Below are positions 13,489 through 28,400 of a stretch of DNA of 64,000 nucleotides, piece after piece. Numbering within the stretch: the stretch's first letter is position 1; the number at the start of each line of letters is the position of its first letter. Position numbers and translations under genes: made by a program. Origin of the DNA: Gordionus sp. m RMFG-2023 (lineage: Eukaryota; Nematomorpha; Gordioida; Chordodea; Parachordodidae); assembly GCF_954871325.1 (NCBI RefSeq), contig NC_088775.1, forward strand, positions 40,773,561 through 40,837,560. The letters run 5' to 3'. A model generated the notes under the pieces. It searched no databases. It saw only the letters and a program-made list of their open reading frames with translations, and was not told the origin of the DNA.

Positions 13489-16400
13489 GAAAAAAAAAAA
13501 AAAAAAAAATATATTGTCTCATTAAGATTTGGGTTTCATGATAATAATTTTGCAAAAAAAAAAAAAAAAAAAAAAAAAAACGGTAATGTATTCGTTTTAT
13601 TTGTGTTATTATATAAAGGTTTATATAAAATTTTCTCGATATTTGATTCGCGATAATGTATTCGCCTCAAATGTTTCTATGAGCGAAAGTTTTTGCTAAA
13701 ATTTTTGCGCATTATTAGATCGCGATAAAGTCATATGTACGTATTAAAAAAAAAAAAAAAAAATTTAAAGGTTTCGCTATAAAAATTATGTGTATTGTAT
13801 TCGCGGTAATGTATTCGCTATAAAGGTTTNNNNNNNNNNNNNNNNNNNNNNNNNNNNNNNNNNNNNNNNNNNNNNNNNNNNNNNNNNNNNNNNNNNNNNN
13901 NNNNNNNNNNNNNNNNNNNNNNNNNNNNNNNNNNNNNNNNNNNNNNNNNNNNNNNNNNNNNNNNNNNNNNNNNNNNNNNNNNNNNNNNNNNNNNNNNNNN
14001 NNNNNNNNNNNNNNNNNNNNNNNNNNNNNTTCGCGATTTGGGTTTCGCGATAATAATTTCGCTATAAAATTTTCGCGATTAAAGTTTCGCGGTAATGTAT
14101 TCGCTTTAAAGGTTTCGCGATAAAGGTTTTGCTATAAAATTTTCGCGATTATTGATTCGCGATAAAAGTTTTGCGGTAATGTATTCGCTTAAAATGTTTC
14201 GCGATAAAAGTTTCGCTATAAAATTTTCGCGATTATTGATTCGCGATAAAAGTTTCGCGGTAATGTATTCGCATTAAAGGTTTCGCGATAAATGTTTCGC
14301 TATAAAAAATTCGCGATATTTGTTTCGCTATATTGTATTCGCGGTAATGTATTCGCTATAAAGGTTTCGCGATAAAGGTTTCGCTATAAAAAATTCGCGA
14401 TATTTGTTTCGCGATATTGCGTTCGCGGAATAGTATTCGCTATTATGGATTCGCGATAAAAGTTTTGCTATAAAATCCATTCGCGATAAACGACATTCGC
14501 GATAAAAGTTTCGCTGAATTGACATGGAACCATAATTTTATATAAAAAAATGAATAAATAAGTCTTGAACCCAATAATCTTAAAACTTAAGCAAGATGTT
14601 TTTGCCTTTACTTAAAAAATTATTTATTTATCGAAAGTTTTATAATTTTATAAAATTATAAATAAATTTTATAAGAAAATTGATTAATTTCTGGCTATTC
14701 TATGTCCTTTTATAGAAATCTATAAACTATAAAATAAATAATCTTGCCTTTTCAAATGATTAAAATTAGTAAAGGTTGAACACGAAATTAAGATAACAAT
14801 TTAAATATAAAAAGTTGCACTCTGATATTTGTGGGATTTAGCATGCTAAATACATATTGTTTTTGGGGTGCTTTTTCTTGAGTAATTTCCTAGATAAAAT
14901 TTGGATCATTTATTTAGTACTACTATTATATCTTATTAAGACCAAGGCCTTCATGAATTAAGATACACCCTTCTATGGATACAAAGATTGGCGTAATAAA
15001 AATTTCTATTTTGAATTAAAACATAGAATGCAAATGCGACCCGTTCGGTTCGATGTCACCCCAATGTGGACCTGATGGCCGTTGTCCTTGCAAGCCGGGT
15101 ACAACCGGCATAAAATGCAATAAGTGCGAAGAAAACAAATTCGACCTGAGAGCTGGATGTCTAGGTTAGTCTAAAATTTTATTTATATATTTTTATAGCA
15201 ACCTTTTAAACTTAATTTACATCTTCATTCTTATATTCCACCCTTTTTTCTACCTAGAAAGTGATTTTACTTTCTTAATTTTTTTTTTAAAGTTACTTGA
15301 AGTTAGTTGTTTTGAAATGCCTCTTATTTCTAATATAATCTATATGTAAATAAACTTCTTTTACCTTATTCGAATAAATTGATGTTTTACTAAGCACATT
15401 CTTTTCTTCTTATTCTCTTATCAATTTGTTTAAATAAAGATTGTCCAGCATGTTATGGCCTCGTCCAAGGTCGGGTTAGGGAACAAAGGCGACACATAGC
15501 TGATCTAAGAACGGTGTTAAAAGATATGGGAGAAAGACCGCCCGCTCTTACTGACACAGACTTCGAGGCATCTCTAAATACGGTTTATGGTTCGCTAGAT
15601 CACCTGAAACAGGAGGCGCGAATGGCAACCGGTAAAAATTCTATAAATCTGAAATAATTTTGTGACATGTTACATATACTGGCTTAGGCAATATATATAT
15701 TGACTGATCTCGCGAATTTATTGTAATACCTTTAATTAAATCACTAATTTTTCTTATATTTTTATTCGTAATTATTTTATAATGAATTATTATTTCATTA
15801 TCAAACCTAACCCTTTAAATAATCATTTAGGCGGCGACTTCGGCATCTCGGGCAAGATCCACGAATTAGCAGATCGTGTAGAGACCGGATTTGAACTGGA
15901 ATCTCAAATCCTCGAAGCTGCTCGTGCCATCAATCGCACAGTGCTAATACCTGTTAAAGATAGATTAGCGGATGAAACTGATCCGGCTCTGGAAGACCTG
16001 ACTGAAGCCCTTAATCGTGCATCAGCATATTATTCCGAAGAAGCCCGGACCGCATTCGAAGCTGCTCGAAAAGCGGCCCATGAGTTTGGTTCTCGGTCTG
16101 CCATCATGTCGGAACTCTCTGGCATGTCAAGAGCGAAAATAGAGAGGTAAAACCTTTAATCTATGAAGTTAATTTTTTATATTATATCTAAGAAGAAGAT
16201 CGATAAAGCATATTAATTGTATACTATTTATTATTTTTTAACATATTTTTTTAAAATATAGTTTGACCAGCCAATCTAGCGCAATATACGATTTAGCGAC
16301 GGAAGCCCATAACGTGACTAAGAAAACCGAAGAATTATCTTTGAATATGATAAACGGGCAAAATGCTTTATCGGAAGATATCTTAGAACTGAATCGAAAG

Positions 16401-19400
16401 TTTAAAAATAATTTCTTCTTCTTTGATTGACCTTATTAATATAATTTCTAAAGCCCTGAAATTTTAAGAATACTTCGACATATTTTATAAGGCTAATGCC
16501 ATTCTAGACCCTTAGTTATTTAATGAATTAATATTTTAAAAACAACTTTATATATCAATTTTGTAGGCATAAAAACAAAAATAATCCATTTGTATTTATA
16601 AAATACCATAGGTTCTAAACTTAATATATTGAAAATAAATTATACAATGGGTAGTTATTTTCCCAGGGAACCATAGTTCCATCATTCATCACATATAAAA
16701 ATTTCTTCAAACCTTTAATTCTATAAAGCTTACTAAATAAAATTAGAATACTTAATGCAAAAATTGTTGATAGAATCATAAGAAAATAATAAAGTTTAAG
16801 TTTGTCTTGAGAACAAAAATTTTAATTAAATTTAAAAATAAGAATTTGAAAATGAGTTATATACATCTATCAAATCTCTTAAAGCTTCAAATTTATTAGT
16901 TTTACTTCAACTGTCAATATAATCAAATCATTTATTAAATAGCCAGAAAGATTCAGAATATGTTTACTATATTTAAAACATTTACATTACTGAATTTAGC
17001 AAAGCTTGATAATGATGTCATTTGGAAACTTATACATCATCCAAGCTCTACCTTTTAAAAATCATTTGTTCGTTAAGATAAGAAACACTATTTTGGATTA
17101 CAATCTTTAAAAGTATACAATTAAGTTTTAAATTCTACAAAAGATATCGTGAGACTGAAACTCTTTTCAACCATACACGACGATTGTCCCAAAAGGCTTT
17201 CAATACGGCCGTCGAGGCATACGACAAGGCGCTAAGCATTTACCAAGAAGCCCTCGAAACCAAGCTGCCAGAGATAGATGTTAAAGATCTTCTTAGACAA
17301 GCCAGCGATCTAACGGAACAAGTTTCATGAAATTCTTTTTAGTTATTTTTCTGAAACCAACCTCTTGGATCATGTTTATGCATATCGACTGAATTAACGC
17401 GATTTTAAGATTTAAAATAAATTAAACTCGGGATTTTGGTTATATAATGTGTATATTTTATACTAATGAAAATTTTAAAGTTCTAGCACTATATTTGGAG
17501 TTAAGGGCCTTCAAGGCCCATTGTGAGCCTTTTCTTATTTTAACGAATCTCAAATTATGCAAAATAATTTTCATCCATACTCATAAATTATATATTATTA
17601 GTACAGACATTAAAAGTAATGAACCAGCAATGATATGGAATATCTTTTAAAAAAGATCTTAATTATCCTTAAGAAAATACCGAATTATTTTAAAAATATC
17701 CTCAGTCTCTTATTACGGTAAAATAAAAAATATTTTGAGAAGAGCCTAATTTGAAACGATTAAAGTCACCAGATGTTTATTGCCGAAATATTTAAGTAAA
17801 ATTATAAATGGAGAAAATAAGAAATTAAAATTTTATTTAGTATTTTATAATTTTATTAGGAATAAAAAAATCTAGATTTTTATCGCAAAATTATAAGAAA
17901 GTAAATAAAATTTAAATCTTATTTTCTTCAGTAATTTTTTTTCCTTTTTAGATTTCACCTTTTCTGGTGGTAAGTTCCTTCAATATCTCTCTCCACCTAG
18001 CCCCCGGCTGTCCAAGCCTGACGGTGACCGGGGTGGCATTTCTCAGCTCAGAAATGAAATTTATCATATCATATGTCTATACACATCTGTCATCGAAGAA
18101 AAATCCGAAAATTTTTAGTTCCTTACCAGGATTGAACCTGGGACTTTAGGTTTCCAAGCATACAGCATACACCACTGGGCCACCCGATGACATTTTTTTT
18201 TTCCATTAATATTTTTACTTAAATATTTATATATTAGTAATAACCATGTTTGGTGAGTTCCATCTAAATTAGGTCCTTCTCATTATATTTTTTTTGTTTT
18301 ATCGGGAATACATCAAATCTGAAAATATTTTAAAAATACTTTTGGTATTTATTAAGGAGAATATATATAATTTATGACTTTGGACTAAATATTTATCTAG
18401 TAATTTTAAGATTATTATAACCAATTTTTATTGGACTTTGAAGGCCAATAACTCCGGTTCTATTTGAGATAGAGATTTAATGAAAGTTCATCGTTAGTTA
18501 ATAAAATGCTATATGTTGTTTGGATTATTTTATATGTTTATAGTGCATATAAATATTACCTAAAATTATAAAAACCAAATCATTACAAATAGAAATGTAC
18601 TGATACATTTTTTTTAGGGGCCGATCCAATTTTATCGATAACAAATTTAACAAATGGGTTTTATTCAATGGATAATTCTTGAATTATCGGACTTAGCCAA
18701 TTCTATATTTAAAAAAATACAACGAAAGGGTCTATATAACATTTTTAAATAAATGAACAGGCTGGTTTATTTGCCCAAACCCTTTCATTGCAGACTTCTT
18801 GAAATACATCCATGATTCCGTATTCTAGCTCTTACCTCAACTTTAATTTAATGCTATACAAATTTTTCTATTTTTGGTTTATATTGAATTAGTTGAAAAA
18901 TGATAATAATAAATTCTTACATTGCTTTAATATTATATGTAATATAAAATATGTTCTAACATTGCGATATTCATTTTGAATAATTATGTAAAAAGTCAAA
19001 AAATTCCTCAGTTGTGTTCAATTTCACCTAATGAGACATTCTAGATAAGGAGGCTTCTAAAATAATTTTAAACCTCATTATTCTGAGAAAGGCAAATTCA
19101 TCGAGGTGTAAATAAAAACTTGATGTTCCAACTTTTTTATTTCACTAATTACGTTTTAAAAAAATAATTAAATAAACTGCGCTCTTTTTAAAATAGGTAA
19201 AGTTCGAAGGAATATGATAAATAAAACACAAAATGGTGTTTATATATTTTTCTGCTCGAAAACAGTGTAAAACTTTAATATATTCAAGATAAATCTTATA
19301 TTTTAATTAATATAAACATTGGATTGAATAAATACAATATAGGGTCATTCCACGTGAAATCTATCAGATTTCGTGAACCTCTTTCAATGACATATGCAAT

Positions 19401-22400
19401 TTTTTAAGCACTAATTCAATTAGTTTCGGAGATATAGTGAGTCAAAGCAAAAAATGGCTTCTTTTCTCATTCGATTAATAAATATTACTCAAAGAAGATA
19501 AATGATAGAGACCTATATTAGATATAATTAGATAGCCTTTGAATCCCTTTCTTAAAAAAAATCTCTGGTGTTTTTTCATTTCCGAAATAGATTTTTTAAT
19601 ATGTACTTAAGCATAAAATTTTCTAAAAATTGATATATTTTTATTTAATAATATAAATTTATATTGGAAAAATTTGGTTGAGATAACAATTATTTTTTTA
19701 GTTATTTAATTTTTTCTAATTTAAGTCATTATATTTAAGTTATTTTTATTTTTTAAATATATTTAAAATATATTATTTTATCAATGATTCCCATTTTGTT
19801 GTGGTTTTTAAATTGCCTGTGGATATAAACATTTGAGTCCACCCTGTTGCTGTTAGGTGATTTACCATTCTTATAATGTTATTGACAGGTATATAATTTA
19901 TCTGCTCATAAGGTGGAAAAATGAAATGGAGGGTCCATATGGATGCAGTAAACTAATATGCACTTCTTTGGTCATTTCATTTTTATCTACAACCATAAAC
20001 CAAAAATTATCGCACATGTAAGTTACATATCCTTTATTATCGTTCATTCTAAATCTCCTATGGTTTCATAAGTTTTTCACTATGTCTGAGAAAATGAAAC
20101 AAAATATATTCAAATGCCCACTAAGGAAAAGTAGAAAATATTACCGAGATTTAGAATGAATTTAATGACTATGTAACTTGTTTGTACAGTTGGTGGTTAT
20201 AGGTTGTAGACAAAAATTAAATGGTCGAAGTGCAAATTAGTTTTCTGTATCTGACCCTCTTCATCCTTCATTTTTCCATCTAATGAAGAAAATTATATAT
20301 CTGTCAACAAAATTATAGGAATTGTAAACCCTCTAACAGCAACAGGGCACATATACACACTTACACTCACAAATGTTTTAACCACAATAAATTTGAAATC
20401 AATGATTAAATAATAGTGCTGTAAACGTTACCACAAAAAAGAAACGCGTTGTCGTTACTCGATACCTAAAAAAGGAACGCGCTTTACCGACTTTTTAAAA
20501 AAGTAACGGGCTACTCGTTACTTCAAAAAAATAATATTTATTTTTTTCTGACAATATATAATATAATAAAACTATACAAAAAGAATATATAAGATCGTTT
20601 TATAAAAAAAATATTTATATTATTTAATTATAATATAAATAAAATTATACAAAAGATATCTTTATGTAATATATATATATATATTATTTAAACAAAGTTT
20701 TTTTAAATCACTATTTTTTATTCTTTAAATTTATTAACAATTATAGCCAAACCAATAGCAATACTAAAACAACAAATAGAAGATATAAAAAACTCAATAT
20801 AATACTTTGAACCAAAATCAATATTTTGTTAATCTTGGGTTTTTAATGTTGGTTCCAAGCCCAATACTGTAGTATAATTTAATTGCTTATATTTAAGGCT
20901 GTGCCAATTTGCATCCGATCCAATCCGATATTGCCTCAAACCCGATCCGATATTTATATTGATTTTTCACCACTCCCCTTTGAACCAAATGTAATTATGA
21001 AATCAATATTTTTTATGCAAAAAATCAAATTATGCATTTAATTTAAATTTGTTATTTCTACAATTAAGACTATAATTTAAAAAACATATATTTGATAATG
21101 TATACATTTTAAGATGGTATGAATTATAAAATTGTATTTAATATATAAAATTATAATATAGTAGATTTTTTTTTAATAAATACGAGTGCCTCTAGATTTT
21201 CTGGTAATAAGCTTATACGATATGGAGTATCTATATCCCCTGCCGTACTGTAAACTCAGATGATTCCGCAGATAACGCATTTTGCAAAATTATCTTTGTC
21301 TTTTGTTAATATTTCTATAATTCAGATACCATATTTATAAATATTCTTTCATTTAAAGTATAAATAATAAAATTGGCGTTATTATTTAAAATAATTAAAA
21401 CTTTGGGTGTTCCTTTCTATTTTAATAAAAAAAACTTTTAAAATACTATAAATCTATTTTAAAAAAGAATAAAATTTAGAGGGTGTTGTGCATTTGCATT
21501 GTTTTTAAAATACTATAAATCTATTTTAAAAAAGAATAAAATTTAGAGGGTGTTGTGCATTTGCATTGTTTAAAAAAAAATTATTTAGAAAATATTATAA
21601 TAATGTAAAATAAATATAAATAACATGAAAAAATAAAATAACAAAAAAAAGAGTAAAAAGATCGGATCGGGTTTTTACAGGTATCGGCCCTTTTTGGAAA
21701 ACGCTAAATATCGGTGTTTGATCCGATATATAATACCGATACAGCCCTACTTATATTTTAATTCCATGATTAAGATCAAAATATTATGAAAGAATGTTAT
21801 TCTACTATTAAAGTAATGTTTAAAATAATGATATGTGTAGTGATCGATCAGTATTAGACAAATTTTTTATTTTCAATTATTTTATTTTTCTTTCTTTATT
21901 TAATTTCAGACAAAATATATATTATCTTTTTTTTAAATCGCGGAAGAAAAAACATGAACAAACTATATATCAGAGACCTGCAGGCCCGGCCCTAAACCCG
22001 GGCCGGGCCGTATTTTAAATTTTTTAAATATACCCGGGCCGGGCATAAAAAAATTTTTTTTAAATATATCTGGGCCGGGCCTAAAAAAATTTTTTTATAA
22101 TATATCCGGGCCGGGCCTTAATATTTTTTATAAAAATTTTTACATTATGAGTTAATGGTTATAAGATTATATTATATTACAGTTATGATTAAAATAATAT
22201 TGGGTGATGGTTAACACTACCTAACACCCACAGATCGATCTAATTATTAATTTCCTGCAAATTTATTCAAAGTATTAATATATATTTTTTTAATTCATAT
22301 CTAAATTTTTACAACATATTTTACCAAAACAATCAAATAAAGGAATATCTTAAATAAGCCCCAATATTCAAGTATTATTAATATATTTTTTTATAATTAA

Positions 22401-25400
22401 TATCTAAATTTTTAGAATATATTTTACCAAAACAATCAAATAAAGGAATATCACATCTTGAAGTTTGTAATATCTTTCAAAGCAAAAAAGGAGAAATAAA
22501 ATTGATTTTACTTAATATAAAGCATTTTTTAATTGAAAAATTTGTTTTACACAAGTATCATTTTATTTCTCTTTTTCTCTGTCCCAAATTCAAGCAATTA
22601 CGTATGTAGTCAGGGACAGATCGCAAGATGACGGAAAACTATATAAAAGATTATATTAAATTACAAGAGGCTCAGGAAGTAAATGAAATACCATCGACCA
22701 GTCAAATTACGACTGTTGTTAAACAAACTGAATCGTTTTATGACAAATGGCGCGATGGTAATTCTGGTAATATGTCAATACCCGATGATGAATATTATAA
22801 TTACATAAATAAAAAAATAGATGAAACATTTAAGGTGGATAATTTGTTAGAGTGGTGGGCGGCTCATTCAAGCGAATTTCTAATTTTAGCAAAATTGGCA
22901 ATTCCTCTTCAAGTGCAAGCTGTGAGCGGAATTTTTCCACTACGAGAATTCTTGAAGAAAGAAGAAGTAATCTTCAACCTGAAAAGGTAGATATGCTTCT
23001 CTTTCTTCATGATAATTTGTGAATTTTTAATATCTTTCTTGAGTATAGAGTTTCGTCAATCATGCTGATTTTTGCATTTATTATATTTACCTTGAGTCAT
23101 GAAAGTTTTTAATCCAACATATTTCATTATTCTTTTTCACAATATTATATAATACAATTATCTTCTTTTGTTAAAAATTTATATTATAAAATAAATTATA
23201 TTAATATTGTGCAATTAGATTATATTTTCAAAATACTATTTATTATACATGCATTTTTTTAAATAGCGATTTATTTTTATTTTATAAATTAAATAGTAAA
23301 TTAAATAGTAAATTAAATATTAGTTTTATTTTTTTTAAATGCAATATAAAATATAGTATATGCTCAAAATATTATTACCATTTTTATGTATATTAGTTTT
23401 ATTTTTATAAATGCAATATAAAATATAGTATATGCTCAAAATATCCATTTTTATAAATAACAGTTTTATAATTTTTATAAATTCAATATAATATTCTCAA
23501 AATATTCGCTTTTTACATGTATTTTTTAAATAATAAGCGATAATACTCGCTGAAAAATATGGTAAAATACCTCATAGGTGAATTTTTGTATATACCAGGT
23601 CGAATATAATTTTAAAAAATTCCGGGCCGGGCCGTAAAAAATTTTTTTTAAAAATATCCGGGCCGGGCCGTGCAAATGGTACCTCTGCAGGTCTCTGCTA
23701 TATATTAAAACTATAGTATTAAAATCTATAATCAAAATCGCGAGCGAAAATATATAAAAAAATAATCTCAAAAATCAATAATATCAAATCAATACATATT
23801 TTTCTTTACACTTTTCATCAATAAATAACCTAATTTCAACACAAAAATCAATACATTTTTATATCATATCACAACATGTACCCCCTTCTAAGGATAAAAT
23901 CCAGGGTACATGCTAATAAAAATTTCCTTTTAATAGGCACTACAAAAAAACTATTATTCCTCTAAAATTTATTTATATAAAAAAAATATTCACACAACAC
24001 AAAAAAAATCATGGCGCCGCGTTAATAATTAAATCCTTTAGGGAGTCACTCATTTCTACCTCAGCTCCATTAACATTTTTTTTACCACAAATTTCGAATT
24101 TTCTCCTCCATTTTGAATTTCTTTCCTTCCCAAATCTTGCATTGTCCTGCATGTCATTCTTTGAGTCTCTGCTGCCCGGCGGAATTTGAATAGCACACGT
24201 CGTTCAGCGAATTCTTCCGCTTCCCTTGCTAATAATCTTGCTTCGTCGAACACTTTCCGAGGCTGGCCTTGGTTGAACGTATACGAATTACTCGCACACT
24301 CCTGGGCCTTGTGTCCTCTTCCCCCACAATTGAAGCAATTTAAGTTGAGCCCCCTCATTCCTACTTGCCTTGGTTGGATAGCTGCCGGACCTGTCGTAAA
24401 ATTCGCTTGTAAAGGGGCTCTACCCTGCGAGGACGTAGGACCATTCGAGGTTGTCGGCGGAGCTCCTTCTCCAGTTTGTTGCTCGATCCATGCATTGTGC
24501 CATTTATCGGCGAGTGGATTGAACATATCCAACGAATTAATTTGCAGCATTGTCCTATTTGTTTTGATGTAGTAAATTTCCATAGATTCCAGATTATACT
24601 TTTTTTCCGAATTTTTTTTTTTTAACCTCTTGATTTTACAACAAAAAAAAATTTACAACACAATTTACATACAATGGATACTACACACTAATTTCTTTCT
24701 TTTTTCCTTTTCACCACAAATAAATCGGTATGACTAAATACTGAATTGCTAAAAAGCAATTAATCATAATCAATCAAAATTTTATTATGTATATTTTATT
24801 TAATGAAAATTTTTAAAACTTTTTTTAAAATATACTTAAATTATTTTTTTATTAAATGAAGGATACTGATTAAATATCATATAATATATAATTTTATTTT
24901 GAGTTAATATTATTATAAAAGAAATATTTTCAAAAAATATTTTTTGGGATTATGTTTTACACGTATTTATAGACATATAATACGAAAATCAACATTTTTC
25001 AAATTATATTACTAGTAAATTTGGTCAATCGAATATTTAGTAAGTGGTCGGTTTTGAGCTCGGCAATCGGTCAAATCAAATTATTTTCAAAAAATTTTTT
25101 AGGATAATGCTTAGCACGTATATACACGTATAAAACAAAAATTAAGATATTTTGATTTAAAACGCCAGCAATTCAGTATTTAGTCATTGGGTGGGCTACG
25201 AGTCGGTTATCCGCCAAATAGTTTTAAAAATATTTTTTGGGATTATGTTTTATACGTATTTATAGATATATAAAACGAAAATCAACATTTTTCAAATTAT
25301 ATTACTAGTAAATTTGGTCAATCGAATATTTAGTAAGTGGTCGGTTATAAGCTCGGCAATCGGTCAAATCAAATTATTTTCAAAAATTTTTTTAGGATAA

Positions 25401-28400
25401 TGCTTAGCACGTAAATATACACGTATAAAACAAAAATTAAGATATTTTGATTTAAAACGCCAGCAATTCAGTATTATATCATTTGGTGGGCTACGAGTCG
25501 GTTACCCGCCAAATAGCGATATTTTAAAAATATTTTTTGGGATTATGTTTTATACGTATTTATAGATATATAAAACGAAAATCAACATTTTTCAAATTGT
25601 ATTACTAGTAAATTTGGTCAATCGAATATTTAGTATGTGGTCGGTTTTAAGCTCGGCATTCGGTCAAATCATAATATTTTCAAAAATTTTTTTAGGATAA
25701 TGCTTAGCACGTAAATATACACATATTATACAAAAATTAAGAGATTTTGATAAATAACGCCAGCAATATTTACCTTAGAAAATTTCCATTATTTTACTAT
25801 TCTAAACATACTCATAAATTAAACATCAAAGAAACCTAAATTTTTTTTTTAATTTTTAGGTTTTTCATATGTATATATACCCAAATATAAAAAAAGCGCT
25901 ATCCAATCATCATTCCGGTTTCCTAAAATGATACTTACATATTTACGCATATAACGCCCTCTTACGGATATATATTAGTTAAATTTTAAAATTGAAAAAA
26001 ATTTATTTATGTTTTAATAAGCTATGAAAATATTTCTTTTATAATAATATTAACTCAAAATAAAATTATATATTATATGATATTTAATCAGTATCCTTCA
26101 TTTAATAAAAAAATAATTTAAGTATATTTTAAAAAAAGTTTTAAAAATTTTCATTAAATAAAATATACATAATAAAATTTTGATTGTATGATTAATTGCT
26201 TTTTAGCAATTCAGTATTTAGTCATACCCCAAATAAATACTATTTTTATTATTTATTCCCCTTTTTACTCAAACATTAATATAATACATATCATACTTGA
26301 GAATAACACAATTTTCTTTTTTTACCATCAGAACATTTTACATATAACACATACTCAACTTGAAGATAACACAATTTTCCCTTTTTTTAACAATCGAACA
26401 TTTTACATATAACTTTACCAAATAGTTTACATACTACCCTACCAGTTGTTTTCTTTCTTTCCCTTTTAACCTCAATTCCCCTCGTAAAAAAAATTTCTTT
26501 TTTACACACCGCCTAAAAATTTTTTTTAACTTTTACAATTTTTTCAACCTCAATTCCCTTCGTAGTAAAAAAAAATTCCTCTTTTACACACCACCTAAAT
26601 TGTATTTAAACTTTTACAATTTCTTATTTTACCACTTTTTTCTAATTAATTATCTCTTTTTTTTTACTTTTTAACCATCACAAATTTCTATTTAAATTTT
26701 TACAATTCCTTTTTTACCAACTTCTCTAATTAATTATCTCTTTTTGCTACCCCCAATTTTTACCTTTTTTTTTTTACAAATTTTCTCCTGAATTGAATTC
26801 TTTATTCAATCAATAATTTCAAAAACATAACGTGTTTAATACATCACATAGCTAATTCTTTAACGATCGTCCTATGGCCACTTAACTCCAAACATTTAAT
26901 TTTTCTTCTGATTTTATTTCTTTTTTACAAACTCTCTATTTATATATACGCTTACATTCACGGTCCACAAATTAAGATTGGCTGCCCTACAATAGTCCCA
27001 ATTCTCCAAAAAAATTTTTTTTTTTTAACTTTTACAATTTTTTCTACTTGATATATAAATTTCACACAAAAACAAACATTTATATATATATATATATACG
27101 GGTGCTATTCCTTTAAATCATGACTTTCATCAATTTCTTTTATTATTACATTCTTATCAATTTTTTTTCTCACCAATTTCACCGGAAATTTTTGCGATAC
27201 AGGTATTTTCTCCCTTTCTAAATTTGAATCCTTACATATTTCCTCATTATTCACATAACCTTTTTTTAATTTTAATTCCTCTGAAATTCCTTTATTTTCG
27301 TCTTCAAAAACCGATTCCTTACCCCATATTTCTACAAAATTAACAATTTCTGTACTCACCAAATTATCATCATTTTCCAAATTAATAACCTTCCCAAATT
27401 CCTGATTATTTATTATATTTATTTCACAATTTTCATCTGAAACATCAGGCTTCTCCTGACATATTTCATCCTTAAAAATTTCCACATTTTCCCGAAGTTT
27501 TTCGAAATTACTTACCAAATTTTTAATTTTATCCCGTTTCACTAACTTATCCTCCAACATTTCTTTTTTATTACTATCATTAATTTCCTGATTATTAAAC
27601 TTTACATTTTTCACTTTAATTTTCTCAATAATCACATTTTTTTTTATTTTATTTTTCATTTTGATACCCCTTTCTTTCATAGCTATCTCTGGTATTCTAA
27701 TTCTTTCATCATTTTTATTTTTCCCTTGAAACATATTCCAAAAATTATTTTCTAACCCAAACTTTGATATCCAAGACCATCCCATAATAGCACCAATTTT
27801 TTCTTTTAATATCCACAAATCCAAATATATTATTTCTTCATTTACAAAAACCGGTAAATTTACCCTTCCCATTACCATAACTATCCATTTAATTGTTTTA
27901 TTCTCATTTTATCTTTAATTATAAATTTATTTGGCCATAATTCTTGAAATTCATCAAACCCCATAACCGAAATTGTTGCCCCTGTGTCCAATAACATCCA
28001 TATTTATTTATTCTCTATATTAATTTTAACCCATGGTCGTTGATCATAATTCCTACTATCCTTCAAATTAAAGATAGGTAAATTACTTATTTGATTTTCT
28101 TGATTTAAATCCTCCAATATATTTTTACAAAACCCATTATTTTTATTCCCATTTATTTTCATTTCCACTTTTACTTCATCATCATTTATTAAATTTACTT
28201 CATGATCCACTGTATTCTTTGATGACACTCCTCCTGATATATTTACTTTACTATCATACAGTCATTCTACTGTACAATCCTTCGCATAATGCCCAATATT
28301 TCGACACTTATAACAAGTTATATCCTCTCTATTAATTCTTACTATATTTTTCTGCTCATTTCCTACGTATTCCACCGCTGGAAACGCTTTGCAAACACCT

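Larger units (their letters stand above)
3009..14530 (-). mobile_element. Mutator-like element (MULE) with arrayed terminal inverted repeats, ~11.5 kb including insertions
   Basis: The outermost ends are inverted copies around gtcaattcagcgaaac (3017 onward) and its complement ending 14523. Inside them lie arrays of short TTCGCGATAAAAGTTTCGC-like units, at 3017-3545 on the left and about 13510-14523 on the right, in opposite orientation. A perfect 10-bp direct repeat flanks the element. A MULE transposase with a FLYWCH N-terminus is encoded on the minus strand at 10366-11958. A hAT (5932-8907) and a hAT-like MITE (12461-13086) inserted later. The whole element lies in laminin intron 2. It may be non-functional because the transposase has one frameshift. 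Confidence 0.85.
21836..23876 (-). repeat. LTR (3' LTR in element orientation), interrupted by a hAT
   Basis: Matches 29457-29761 over its full ~300 bases once 21971-23697 and one copy of its target duplication are set aside. Fossil part. Confidence 0.85.

Noticed and set aside
13417-13656. Lys-rich open frame
   Set aside because: Produced by poly-A tracts; no coding signal.
13790-14053. Open frame across the N gap
   Set aside because: Most of it is the 200-base gap; the rest is TIR array.
18118-18186. Functional tRNA gene
   Set aside because: A and B boxes are present but the acceptor stem does not pair and a SINE body follows.
24186-24572. 128-residue + strand open frame
   Set aside because: Antisense shadow of the zinc-knuckle segment of the LTR fossil.
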